From Candidatus Kapaibacterium sp. (GTDB taxonomy: Bacteria > Bacteroidota > Ignavibacteria > Kapaibacteriales > Kapaibacteriaceae), in NCBI GenBank assembly GCA_030830285.1, contig JAURNF010000266.1, positions 1-21,794 of the forward strand: a stretch of DNA of 21,794 nt, read 5' to 3'. Under the pieces are notes generated by a model. That model saw only the letters and a list, made by a program, of their open reading frames with translations. It was not told the DNA's origin and made no database searches. The translations under genes were made by a program, and so were the position numbers. Positions 8,579-16,010 of the stretch are shown piece after piece (position 1 is the first letter of the stretch; each line of letters opens with the position of its first letter).

Positions 8579-9600
8579 TGTGATTGCGACCTGAGCTGTT
8601 CAATTGCGGCAGCTCGTACATCGGATATGACATCATCAAGGGGGCGTGCAGAAATGCGCGCCCCTGCTGCATATACGTGTCCCCCACCACCGTATCGAGC
8701 AGCAAGATCCCGAACGTAGACGGCGCCCTTGGAACGGAACGAACACTTGATCTCGTGCTCCAGCTCGATGATGAGTACTCCCATGTCGACACCAGCGAGT
8801 GACAACGTGTGGTGAACAAATCCCTCAGTATCGTCGCTTGTGCAGTTATACTCCTGCAGTGTTGTGCGACGCAGAATCATCATACAGAGCCGACCATCCG
8901 CATGAAGTTCCATACTCCGCAGTGCTTCGCCGAGGAGTCGAGCTCGCAACACCGAGCCCTGATTCATGACACGTTCAAATGCCATAACGGGATCTGCACC
9001 CTGGTCGAGCAAGTCGGCAACCGTCCGATGAACGTCAGCTGTTGTACGTGGAAATCTGAACGAGCCCGTATCAGTCATAATGCCAGTGTACAGGCACATT
9101 GCCATCGATGCATGACGAACGCCCGCGTGTCGCGCAAGATTAGCCACCATGCTACACGTTGAGCATGCATCGGTGTCGATCCATGCCACATGCGCAAAGT
9201 CTTCAGGATGCGTATGGTGATCGATATTGATGACTGTTGCCCCGCTACGTGAGATGGCCTCGCCAAGATCTCGGAGTCGGGATCGTGCATTGAGATCAAG
9301 AACAATGATGCACGCAGCACCTTCAACGTCGTTGAGCAGGTCAGCAGAAAACACCTCGAGGCGCTCTGCCCCGTCAAACCAAGAGAGATTCTCCGGTGCT
9401 GGCGACGGAAGTATCACGCGTGCGTTGATACCAAGCGCCTCAACAAGATGCAGCATGCCAAGCGCCGAACCGATAGCATCACCATCGGGATTGATATGCG
9501 TTGTAATGATGCACGACTGGTGCCGACGTAGGGCGTCGAGAACACGCTGTGCGTTGTGCGTTGAATCTGTAGAGATATCTTCGTAGAATGAACTGGACAT
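8575..9600 (-). CDS. nrnA: DHH/DHHA1 phosphoesterase, NrnA-like (oligoribonuclease / pAp phosphatase)
   Basis: From the ATG at 9600 the protein has 341 residues. NrnA enzymes degrade 2-5-nt RNAs and dephosphorylate 3'-phosphoadenosine 5'-phosphate. Motifs, numbered from the longer start at 9624 (subtract 8 for 9600), are HINPDGDAIGS (His43, Asp47, Asp49), IVLDLN (Asp110), the DHH triad (135-137), TGIMTDTGSFRF (Asp185), and the DHHA1 glycine motif YGGGGHVYAAG (311-321). All metal-binding positions are present, so it should be active. I prefer the start at 9600 because TATCTTGCGCC stands directly before it, as at other genes here. The shorter form still overlaps the divergent PASTA gene by 13 bp. 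The stop at 8575-8577 overlaps the lat stop. Confidence 0.92.
   Translation of the reverse strand: MSSSFYEDISTDSTHNAQRVLDALRRHQSCIITTHINPDGDAIGSALGMLHLVEALGINARVILPSPAPENLSWFDGAERLEVFSADLLNDVEGAACIIVLDLNARSRLRDLGEAISRSGATVINIDHHTHPEDFAHVAWIDTDACSTCSMVANLARHAGVRHASMAMCLYTGIMTDTGSFRFPRTTADVHRTVADLLDQGADPVMAFERVMNQGSVLRARLLGEALRSMELHADGRLCMMILRRTTLQEYNCTSDDTEGFVHHTLSLAGVDMGVLIIELEHEIKCSFRSKGAVYVRDLAARYGGGGHVYAAGARISARPLDDVISDVRAAAIEQLRSQSH
9576..9583 (+). promoter_or_regulatory. Candidate promoter of the PASTA gene, inside nrnA
   Basis: TATCTTCG matches five of six fixed bases of TAnnTTTG and ends 4 nt before the ATG at 9588. A TTG at 9554-9556 sits 19 nt upstream, the usual -33 spacing. The whole element lies within the first codons of nrnA on the opposite strand. 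Confidence 0.4.
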
Positions 9601-10310
9601 GGCGCAAGATAGGGGTACTCGCATTGGCAGGCATTGTCATCCTCGCTGGGGTTGGCGCGCTGATCGATAAACTCGTGCTGCCGGCGGTTGTATCGATGAC
9701 CGCTACCGTACATGTGCCTAGCGTGGTGGGACGTGATCGTGCTAGTGCCGAGGTACTGTTACGTGATGCGGGGCTTGTGGTGATGGAACCCCGCGAGCAG
9801 TTTAGCGCAACCATTCCCGAAGGTACTGTGATGTCACAACTTCCCTACGCAGGTGCTACGGTGAAGGAGGGACGTCGGATCTATATCACAGTGAGCAAAG
9901 GCGTTGAAACCATGAGTATGCCTTCACTCTATGGTGCAACGATGCGGGATGCGCGAGTAACCATTATGCGGTTGGGATTGCAAAGTGGCGACATGAGCTA
10001 CGATACGAGCTCGTCAATTCCAGCTGGCAAGGTTATGGGACAGAGCATATCAGCTGGAGCATCAGTAGCGAGCGGTGCCGTAGTTCACCTTGTTATTTCG
10101 CGCGGCACATCAATGGTTCGCGTTCCTCAACTGATAAGCCTCATGCAGGACGAGGCCGAGCAACTCTTGCGTGATCTTGGCCTCATTCCCGGTGCTATGA
10201 CGTCCGTCCCATCATCAGCGTTCCAATCGGGCACTGTGATGCATCAGGATCCGCCAGCAGATAGTCTGGTCACGCTTGGGACCACTGTAACGTTTGTTAC
10301 AGCCAAGTAA
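9588..10310 (+). CDS. Membrane-anchored protein with three PASTA domains
   Basis: The protein has 240 residues. One membrane helix (about 8-30, KIGVLALAGIVILAGVGALI) anchors it with the rest outside the cytoplasm. Three PASTA repeats follow at about 42-105, 107-174 and 176-240. Each shows the VP.vvG..r..A...L...GL pattern and a G.v..q.p..G motif. PASTA domains are known from penicillin-binding proteins and Ser/Thr kinases, where they bind peptidoglycan fragments or mediate protein contacts. Here no kinase or transpeptidase domain is attached, so a role at the cell wall is an inference. The start codon overlaps the 5' end of divergent nrnA. No Shine-Dalgarno site is present, which suits the promoter box at 9576-9583. 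Confidence 0.9.
   Translation: MNWTWRKIGVLALAGIVILAGVGALIDKLVLPAVVSMTATVHVPSVVGRDRASAEVLLRDAGLVVMEPREQFSATIPEGTVMSQLPYAGATVKEGRRIYITVSKGVETMSMPSLYGATMRDARVTIMRLGLQSGDMSYDTSSSIPAGKVMGQSISAGASVASGAVVHLVISRGTSMVRVPQLISLMQDEAEQLLRDLGLIPGAMTSVPSSAFQSGTVMHQDPPADSLVTLGTTVTFVTAK
9605..9611 (-). promoter_or_regulatory. Start-proximal TAnnTTG box for nrnA, inside the PASTA gene
   Basis: On the minus strand TATCTTG begins 11 nt before the ATG at 9600, followed by CGCC. It resembles the lat box with one T missing. I find no TTG at -33 distance, so this is a weak call supported mainly by its similarity in sequence and position to the boxes at 7231, 9576 and 11529. Confidence 0.3.
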
Positions 10311-10324
10311 CTGCGTATCACAAC

Positions 10325-10340
10325 ATCGCCCCTAGGCGAT
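10325..10340. terminator. Small hairpin between convergent PASTA and Rieske genes
   Basis: ATCGCC and GGCGAT form a 6-bp stem with loop CCTA in the 21-bp gap and over the stop codon of the Rieske gene (10332-10334). There is no T-run on either side, so it is at best a weak bidirectional terminator. Confidence 0.25.
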
Positions 10341-10682
10341 ATCTGATGAGCGCACCCAGACGCCCCCTTCGATCTCGCGCACATCATATGTGCGAAGTCC
10401 GCCGCCGCCAGCCAGATTCGCTCCTGTGACCACATCGAACTGCCAGGCGTGCATGGGACATGTCACTGTTCCGCGTTCAATCACGCCGTCGTAGAGACAG
10501 GCGGCGCGCTTGTGCGGACAGACGTTTGTGACTGCACGTGCGATTCCGTCTACCCGGAACAACGCAAGGTCATGCTCAATGTCGAGCTCTACCCGAAACC
10601 CCTGACGTTCAGATACTTCTGGCGAGCGCGCAATGCGCGTCCATTCCTCGCCATCGATGTTCATTGTCGGTCGGTCGATCAT
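10332..10682 (-). CDS. Rieske-type [2Fe-2S] ferredoxin (NirD/BphA3-like)
   Basis: A 116-residue soluble single-domain Rieske protein. The cluster ligands are Cys55-Pro-His57 and Cys75-Pro-Met-His78, spaced as usual for the family. The length fits small Rieske ferredoxins or NirD-like subunits, which pass electrons to an oxygenase or reductase. No such partner is in the window. The ATG at 10682 overlaps the TGA of the preceding hydrolase gene (ATGA, 10679-10682), so the two are probably translationally coupled. An internal ATG at codon 7 is an alternative start. The substrate and redox partner cannot be inferred. Confidence 0.88.
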   Translation of the reverse strand: MIDRPTMNIDGEEWTRIARSPEVSERQGFRVELDIEHDLALFRVDGIARAVTNVCPHKRAACLYDGVIERGTVTCPMHAWQFDVVTGANLAGGGGLRTYDVREIEGGVWVRSSDIA

Positions 10683-11524
10683 ACTGACAGCGTATACTCA
10701 GTTCCAAGAACAGGTCCGCGCTCGCCAGCGACGATCGTTGCGGCATCACGAAACGCGTCGTGCTCGAACACCACAATCCATCCCTCATCGATGATCTGTG
10801 GAAGCAGGCGCTTCTTCTCCGCAATCGTCGTCAGCGGATGATTGTCATATCCCATTACATACGGAACAGGTAAATGTGCGCTGGTAGGCATCAAATCGGC
10901 CGGATAGAACAACGTGCTTGACCCGTCGGTGACTCGCACCGACTGCATCGCTGCGGTGTGACCGAACAGTGGATCGACATGAATGCCGGGAAGTACTTCA
11001 CCCGACCCATCGAGGAGCTCCAGAACACCGGCATCAACAAGCGGCTGGTAGTATTCTGGCATAAACGATGCGCGATCCTTCTCGGATGGAGCCTGCGCCC
11101 AATCGAACTGCTCACGCTGCACGTAATACGTCGCATTGGTAAACCGGGGTCCACCATCTGGTGCAACTGCCCCACCGGCATGGTCGAAATGCAGGTGCGT
11201 GAGCACAACATCCGTGACTTCGGCCGGTCGAACGCCGGCGATCTCGAGCGATGCCTCAAGCGAATACTGCTCGTAGGAGATACCATAGATGTCAAGCAGC
11301 TTCGCCGGCATCATCGGGCTATTGCCAGTATCGACCAGGATGGTGCGCTCTGCCGAACGGAGCAATAGTGCCTTGGCGGCCATAGGAATGCGGTTGCGCT
11401 CGTCGCCCGGAGCATATGAACGCTGCCACAGCGTCTTTGGAACAACACCAAACATGGCGCCCCCGTCGAGACCAAATCGACAGGTTTCGAGGAGCTGAAC
11501 TGAGTATGGACCGATCTTCATCAT
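10679..11524 (-). CDS. Metallo-beta-lactamase-fold hydrolase, AHL-lactonase-like
   Basis: The protein has 281 residues. The metal ligands of the fold are all visible: THLHFDHAGG (His110, His112, Asp114, His115), His189 in FGHTAAM, Asp210 in YPADLMP and His255 in FEHDA. ILVDTGNSP (62-70) is the usual early strand. The size and the HLHFDH pattern fit the group annotated as N-acyl homoserine lactonases, but that label covers many hydrolases of unknown substrate, so only the fold and dinuclear metal site are firm. No secretion signal is seen. Two consecutive ATGs (11524, 11521) are possible starts. No Shine-Dalgarno site is present, but TAACTTGCGCC stands directly upstream. It is the first gene of a two-gene unit with the Rieske ferredoxin. 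Confidence 0.9.
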   Translation of the reverse strand: MMKIGPYSVQLLETCRFGLDGGAMFGVVPKTLWQRSYAPGDERNRIPMAAKALLLRSAERTILVDTGNSPMMPAKLLDIYGISYEQYSLEASLEIAGVRPAEVTDVVLTHLHFDHAGGAVAPDGGPRFTNATYYVQREQFDWAQAPSEKDRASFMPEYYQPLVDAGVLELLDGSGEVLPGIHVDPLFGHTAAMQSVRVTDGSSTLFYPADLMPTSAHLPVPYVMGYDNHPLTTIAEKKRLLPQIIDEGWIVVFEHDAFRDAATIVAGERGPVLGTEYTLSV

Positions 11525-11528
11525 GGCG

Positions 11529-11535
11529 CAAGTTA
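11529..11535 (-). promoter_or_regulatory. Start-proximal TAnnTTG box of the hydrolase-Rieske unit
   Basis: On the minus strand TAACTTG begins 11 nt before the ATG at 11524 and continues CGCC. The sequence TTGCGCCATG is shared with nrnA, although the two genes are unrelated. No -33 TTG is found at proper distance, so confidence is low. Confidence 0.3.
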
Positions 11536-11567
11536 CCCACGAGGCGGTTTCAGAACGAAGTACGCCG

Positions 11568-11575
11568 TATATTTG
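11568..11575 (+). promoter_or_regulatory. Candidate promoter (perfect TAnnTTTG) of the ppiD-like gene
   Basis: TATATTTG matches all fixed bases of the Bacteroidota -7 box. Transcription would start near 11582 and give a leader of about 63 nt that includes the strong ribosome binding site. The -33 region has only GGTTTC (11546-11551), a partial match. Confidence 0.42.
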
Positions 11576-11629
11576 ACGCTTGTCTGGTTTGCCAGCAGCA
11601 TAAAGATCAGATTTCTCGTTTTACTTGAT

Positions 11630-11636
11630 GGAGGAG
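11630..11636 (+). promoter_or_regulatory. Strong Shine-Dalgarno site fixing the ppiD-like start
   Basis: GGAGGAG lies 8 nt before the ATG at 11645. It is the best ribosome binding site in the window and excludes the upstream in-frame TTG at 11573, which would also place an unlikely extension before the membrane helix. Confidence 0.8.
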
Positions 11637-11644
11637 TACCCAGC

Positions 11645-13774
11645 ATGGGTGCCATTACCAGAATACGACAAGTCAGCCCGTACTTCCTCGGGTTCGTTGC
11701 AGCCCTGTTCATCGCCTTCATGGTGATCCAGGACTCAAGTTTCACAACCCTCTCGCAGTCGGGCAGCTCCGCGGAGAACCAAGAGATTGCAACCGTCAAC
11801 GGTGAGGCAATCATGCTCGCTGATTACGAGCGTCGTGTTCGCGACGTCCTCGAGCTTCAGCGCCAGCAGAACCCAAATCAAGAAGTCGACGACGAAACAG
11901 TTCGTCAGCAAGTCTTCGATGAAATGGTCAACGAAGTCCTTCGCAAGCAACAAGCAGCGAAGATGGGCATCGTTGTGACGCCGCAGCAGTTGATCGACGT
12001 GATGATGATCAACCCGCCAGAGCAGCTCCAGCTGTTCAAGGATTCGGCTGGTCGCTTCGACATCAAGCTTCAACAAGAGCTGATCTCGAATCCAGATCGT
12101 CTGGGCGAGCTGCTTGCGCAGCAAAAGATGCCTGACGAAGAAATCCAACGTCAAGTCCAACAGTGGAAGCAAACAATCTTCCAAATCGAAGACAACGTAC
12201 GTTCGATGCAACTGCAACAAACGCTCGGTGCTACAGTTGGCGCTGCTGCAAGCATGCCATCGATTGCCGCAGCAGAAGTGCAGTACAAGACCGACAATGG
12301 CTCGGCCGACGTCCAGTTTGTTGCGCTTAGCATCGACCGCGTTCCAGACAACGCAGTTACTGTGAGTGACGACGAACTCAAGGCGTACTATGAGAAGAAC
12401 AAGGAGTTCTACACACAGAAGCGTTCACGCGCTCTGAAGTACCTTGTCTTCCCACAGATCGCGTCAAACAAGGACACAGCGAATGCCATGAAGCAATCGC
12501 AGCGTGTTGCAGAAACGCTTGCGTCGCTGACGACACCGCAGCAGAAAGACAGCGCATTCACGACAATGATGACCACCTTCAATGGTCAGACAACAGATTT
12601 CGTGACAGTGAATCAAGTTGATCCAACAGCAGTAACTGTTCTCAGTTCCCTCGCTCAAGGTGAAGTGTTTGGTCCGCTGAACACGCCAGCAGGCATCACA
12701 TACTTCCGCCTCGATGGTCGCCGCGAAGGTGTCAACCCTGTCGTTCGTGCGTCGCACATCCTGCTTCCATTTGGTACGAACAAGGATTCAGCAAAGGCAG
12801 AAGCACAGAAGTTGATTGCACGTGCCAAGAAGGGCGAAGACTTCGCAGCGCTTGCAGCAGCGAACTCAAAGGATCCAGGCTCGGCAGCACAAGGTGGCGA
12901 CCTCAGCTACTTCGGCAAGGGGCGCATGGTTCCTGAATTCGAGAATGCTGCCTTCGGCGCAAGCGTTGGTGACGTGGTAGGCCCAGTGGAAACACAGTTC
13001 GGCTTCCACATCATTAAGGTTACTGACCGCCAGACAACAGAACTGAAGTTCTCGCAGTTCGTTATCAAGGCATCGATGTCGACATCGACAAAGCAGCAAA
13101 TCATCGCACGTGCGCAGAAGGCTGTGGATGATATCGTTGCCGGAACACCGATCGACTCTGTAGCGAAGAAGTACCAAGTGCCGGTTCAAGAGACGAAGCT
13201 CTTCACGGCTGACGCACCAGTGCTCTCGTCACGTGAACTCACCGCATGGGCATTTGACAACGAAAAGGGTGCTGCCGTCCGCAAGGATGTCAAGTACTAC
13301 GGCATGGTGGTCGCACAAGTAACAGAGACGCGTGAAGTTGGCATCAAGCCATTCGAGGACATGAAGGAGAAGCTTACGCTTACACTCCGTCAGCAGAAGA
13401 AGCTTGATAAGCTTGCACAAGATGCCAAGGCACTTGCGGCTTCGTTTGGTACAGACACAACAGTGGGTGTTACATCACAAAGTGGCGTAAAGAACAACGG
13501 TTCGCTCACTGGCTTCGGTGGTGAGTATGCAGCGACGAATGCTGCGTTTACTGCCCCAGTTGGTACCGTTACAGGTCCAGTTCGTGGTGAGCGTGCATGG
13601 TTCGTACTCAAGGTTGTATCGCGTACTGATGCGAACATGCAGCAGTTTGCAACGGATCGCACAGCAGTAATGCAGAACCTGTCAACGCGTACCCGCAATC
13701 AGGCGTTCTATGCTTGGTTCCAGGCGCTTCGTGAGAATTCAGAAATTGAAGATCTCCGGAACAAGCGGAACTAA
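11645..13774 (+). CDS. Membrane-anchored peptidylprolyl isomerase, PpiD/SurA-like foldase
   Basis: The protein has 709 residues. A short basic N-terminus leads into one membrane helix (about 11-28, SPYFLGFVAALFIAFMVI), so the bulk lies in the periplasm. A SurA_N/PpiD-like helical region follows (about 45-200, beginning EIATVNGEAI). A clear parvulin (PpiC) domain lies at about 368-460 (RASHILLPFG, QGGDLSYFGKGRMVPEFE, FGFHIIKV). A second, degenerate parvulin-like segment may precede it (240-360), and another region (470-709) follows. Such proteins act as chaperones for newly exported outer-membrane and secreted proteins, a plausible fit with the T9SS cargo encoded at the left of the window. The ORF is rich in Gln and Lys and uses a narrow codon set (CAA, ACA, AAG), hinting at high expression. 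Confidence 0.92.
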   Translation: MGAITRIRQVSPYFLGFVAALFIAFMVIQDSSFTTLSQSGSSAENQEIATVNGEAIMLADYERRVRDVLELQRQQNPNQEVDDETVRQQVFDEMVNEVLRKQQAAKMGIVVTPQQLIDVMMINPPEQLQLFKDSAGRFDIKLQQELISNPDRLGELLAQQKMPDEEIQRQVQQWKQTIFQIEDNVRSMQLQQTLGATVGAAASMPSIAAAEVQYKTDNGSADVQFVALSIDRVPDNAVTVSDDELKAYYEKNKEFYTQKRSRALKYLVFPQIASNKDTANAMKQSQRVAETLASLTTPQQKDSAFTTMMTTFNGQTTDFVTVNQVDPTAVTVLSSLAQGEVFGPLNTPAGITYFRLDGRREGVNPVVRASHILLPFGTNKDSAKAEAQKLIARAKKGEDFAALAAANSKDPGSAAQGGDLSYFGKGRMVPEFENAAFGASVGDVVGPVETQFGFHIIKVTDRQTTELKFSQFVIKASMSTSTKQQIIARAQKAVDDIVAGTPIDSVAKKYQVPVQETKLFTADAPVLSSRELTAWAFDNEKGAAVRKDVKYYGMVVAQVTETREVGIKPFEDMKEKLTLTLRQQKKLDKLAQDAKALAASFGTDTTVGVTSQSGVKNNGSLTGFGGEYAATNAAFTAPVGTVTGPVRGERAWFVLKVVSRTDANMQQFATDRTAVMQNLSTRTRNQAFYAWFQALRENSEIEDLRNKRN

Positions 13775-14561
13775 TCCTGCGTCGATCGAGGACGCTGCGT
13801 ACGCGCATTGCGCACGCGTGGCGTCGTCACACTACGAGAATTTTCCAGTAGCATCGGTGCTTGTGCCTCTTCGGATGCGCAAGCACCTTTTTGCTTTGTA
13901 CGCCTTCTCTCGCAGAGCAGATGATATCGCAGATGAACCGTGGACCACGTCACAGGCGGCCAGGTTAGATGCATTAGATACACTCGAGCGGGCCCTTACA
14001 GACGACACCGTGCTTGGTGACGATCTCATGATCACGGCTGTGCGAGCTACGCTCCGTGATTGCGGACTTCAGACCACGCCCCTACTGCGGTTGCTCGAAG
14101 CATTCCGACGAGATGTCAACTTCGTTGCTCCTTCGACATGGGAGGACGTGCTCACCTATTGCTCGTACTCCGCTAATCCTGTTGGCGAGCTATTCTTGCG
14201 ACTCGATCATGGGCCTCGTCCAATAGCAGCTGCTACCCTCATCGCCAGTGATGCCATCTGCACTGCGCTTCAGATCACAAACTTCCTACAAGACCTCAGT
14301 ATCGACCTATCTCGTGGTCGACACTACCTTCCGATTCCGATTGATGACGTGATTGCGCGGACTCGTGAGTTGTATCGACTGGGGCGGCCTGTGGCCTCTG
14401 CAGCAATATCATTGCGGGTTCGACTCGAGCTTCGTGCCATTATCGCTGGAGGCGAGGCAATGCTCGAGCTCTGCGCACGGCGCTCCTCCAAAGACGTCCG
14501 TCCAGCGCTATCTGCGCGACATATCCCACTCTTGGCCGCTCGGTTCTTTCGGCTTGCGTAA
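13710..14561 (+). CDS. hpnC: HpnC-like squalene synthase family protein (hydroxysqualene synthase)
   Basis: Up to 283 residues with the all-helical trans-prenyltransferase fold. HpnC converts presqualene diphosphate to hydroxysqualene on the route to squalene and hopanoids. Visible marks are SHYENFPVAS (40-49), typical of HpnC, the first Asp-rich motif DDIADE (71-76), and the second motif LQDLSIDLSRGRHYLP (193-208), where Asp195 and Asp199 replace the classical DxxxD. The start is not settled. The ATG at 13710 overlaps the foldase gene by 65 bp, GTG 13731 or TTG 13746 are alternatives, and homology-like sequence begins only near residue 28. No ribosome binding site decides. hpnD follows after 11 bp. 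Confidence 0.88.
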   Translation: MLGSRRFVRIQKLKISGTSGTNPASIEDAAYAHCARVASSHYENFPVASVLVPLRMRKHLFALYAFSRRADDIADEPWTTSQAARLDALDTLERALTDDTVLGDDLMITAVRATLRDCGLQTTPLLRLLEAFRRDVNFVAPSTWEDVLTYCSYSANPVGELFLRLDHGPRPIAAATLIASDAICTALQITNFLQDLSIDLSRGRHYLPIPIDDVIARTRELYRLGRPVASAAISLRVRLELRAIIAGGEAMLELCARRSSKDVRPALSARHIPLLAARFFRLA

Positions 14562-14572
14562 CTTCACAGTGC

Positions 14573-15466
14573 ATGTCATCGCATATCTATGGTGATTCGG
14601 AAGATGGATTCGTCCTGTCGACTCAAGGCAGTACGTCGTTCCACTATTCCTTTGGATTCCTCCCACGTGAAGAACGCGAGGCCATTCGAACCATTTATGC
14701 CTTTGCGCGACGCATAGATGACATCGTTGACGACCATCCCTCCCGCGATCCCGATGTCATCGCGAATAAGCGCCAGCGTCTGCAATGGTGGCGGATGGAA
14801 GTCGAGGCGATCTACGCAGGCACGTATGATCATCGCAATGCATCACTGCAAGCACTCGACACGGTTGTCCGTAGATACACCATCCCGAAGCAGTACCTCC
14901 TGACCCTGATCGATGGCTGCGAGCGCGATCTCATGCAACAGCGCTATCAGACCTTTGCCGAGCTCAAAGAGTATTGTTACGGCGTCGCATCTGTGATTGG
15001 ACTCATTAGCATCGAGATCTTTGGCTACCGTCACGAGGAAACCCGGCAATACGCGATCAATCTCGGATATGCGTTGCAGCTGACCAACATTCTCCGGGAT
15101 GTGCAGCAAGACAAGGAACGTGGGTTCATCTATCTGCCACTTGAGGATCTTGAGCGGTTCCGTTATACCGAGGCCGACCTCATGGCGGAGGTCTATGACG
15201 ACCGGTTTGTGGATCTGATGCAGTTCCAAGCGCAACGCGCCCGAGATTACTACCACGAGGCCAGGGCACTGCTGCGTCCAGACGAGCGACTAACAATGGT
15301 GGCTGCCGAAATCATGGACGCCATCTACTACCGACTCCTTGAAAAAATCGAGCTCAACTCCTACCGAGTGTTTCAACAGCGTATCCGCGTACATGCCATT
15401 CATAAAGTGGTTACCGCGCTGCGGATTTGGCTTGGTGCAAAGCTCTTCGTGAAGCGCTTTCGATAA
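14573..15466 (+). CDS. hpnD: HpnD-like presqualene diphosphate synthase
   Basis: A 297-residue member of the squalene/phytoene synthase family. HpnD joins two farnesyl diphosphates into presqualene diphosphate. Both Asp-rich motifs are intact: RRIDDIVDD (46-54) and NILRDVQQDKERGFIYLP (172-189, Asp176 and Asp180), as is the YAFAR segment before the first motif. A phytoene synthase would look similar, but the adjacent HpnC-type gene makes presqualene synthesis more likely. The third enzyme, the flavoprotein HpnE, is not next to it. The gene follows hpnC closely and is probably co-transcribed. Confidence 0.9.
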   Translation: MSSHIYGDSEDGFVLSTQGSTSFHYSFGFLPREEREAIRTIYAFARRIDDIVDDHPSRDPDVIANKRQRLQWWRMEVEAIYAGTYDHRNASLQALDTVVRRYTIPKQYLLTLIDGCERDLMQQRYQTFAELKEYCYGVASVIGLISIEIFGYRHEETRQYAINLGYALQLTNILRDVQQDKERGFIYLPLEDLERFRYTEADLMAEVYDDRFVDLMQFQAQRARDYYHEARALLRPDERLTMVAAEIMDAIYYRLLEKIELNSYRVFQQRIRVHAIHKVVTALRIWLGAKLFVKRFR

Positions 15467-15508
15467 GTCGATCCTTCGTATTTTGCCGACCGAATAACGA
15501 TCTCTCTC

Positions 15509-15997
15509 ATGTCGAGTCCGCTCATGAGCACTACATTCTCCGCTGAAGACGTCAACGCGATTTCTGCCCTCAAGGCAAAGTATCCCGAGCCAAAGGCCGC
15601 AATCATGCCCGTTCTCTGGATGGCGCAGAAGAAGTGGGGTTGGCTTTCGGAAGACGTCATGAAGGAAGTCGCCCGTGTGATGGATCTTCCCTACGCGCAT
15701 GTTCTTGGGGTTGCGTCGTTCTACACGATGTACTTCAAAAAGCCAATGGGTAGGCACCACGTGCAAGTATGCACGAATGTCAGCTGCATGCTCCGCGGTG
15801 GCAACGAACTCTACCAACACGCGAAGCAACGTCTGGGCATTTCGCACAACCAAGCAACTGCCGATGGTCGCTTCTCGCTTGAAGAGGTCGAATGCATGGG
15901 TGCCTGCGGCGGCGCTCCAATGATCGCTATCAATGAAACGTTCCACGAGAACGCCTCGGTGCAGCAAATGGACGCACTTCTCGACGCCTGCTCATAA
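15509..15997 (+). CDS. nuoE: NuoE-type NADH dehydrogenase subunit, thioredoxin-like [2Fe-2S] protein
   Basis: The protein has 162 residues, the usual length of NuoE. The binuclear cluster ligands are Cys88 and Cys93 (CTNVSC) and Cys129 and Cys133 (CMGAC), the standard Cx4C...Cx3C pattern. The N-terminal helical part (LWMAQKKWGWLSEDV, 36-50) and VASFYTMYF are also typical. NuoE carries cluster N1a beside the flavin subunit NuoF in complex I; related subunits serve in NAD-linked hydrogenases and formate dehydrogenases. nuoF is not adjacent: two hairpins follow instead. TATTTTG (15479-15485) before the start could be part of a promoter. An in-frame ATG at codon 6 is an alternative start. Confidence 0.92.
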   Translation: MSSPLMSTTFSAEDVNAISALKAKYPEPKAAIMPVLWMAQKKWGWLSEDVMKEVARVMDLPYAHVLGVASFYTMYFKKPMGRHHVQVCTNVSCMLRGGNELYQHAKQRLGISHNQATADGRFSLEEVECMGACGGAPMIAINETFHENASVQQMDALLDACS

Positions 15998-16010
15998 GCG
16001 CGTCGTCATA

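Noticed and set aside
11573..11644. TTG at 11573 as start of the foldase
   Set aside because: It lies within the promoter box, has no ribosome binding site, and would add 24 residues before a well-formed N-terminal membrane anchor; GGAGGAG points to 11645.
11735..12220. Minus-strand frame of 161 codons inside the foldase gene
   Set aside because: It is a Leu-rich mirror of a Gln/Lys-rich coding region with strong codon bias and has no start signal.
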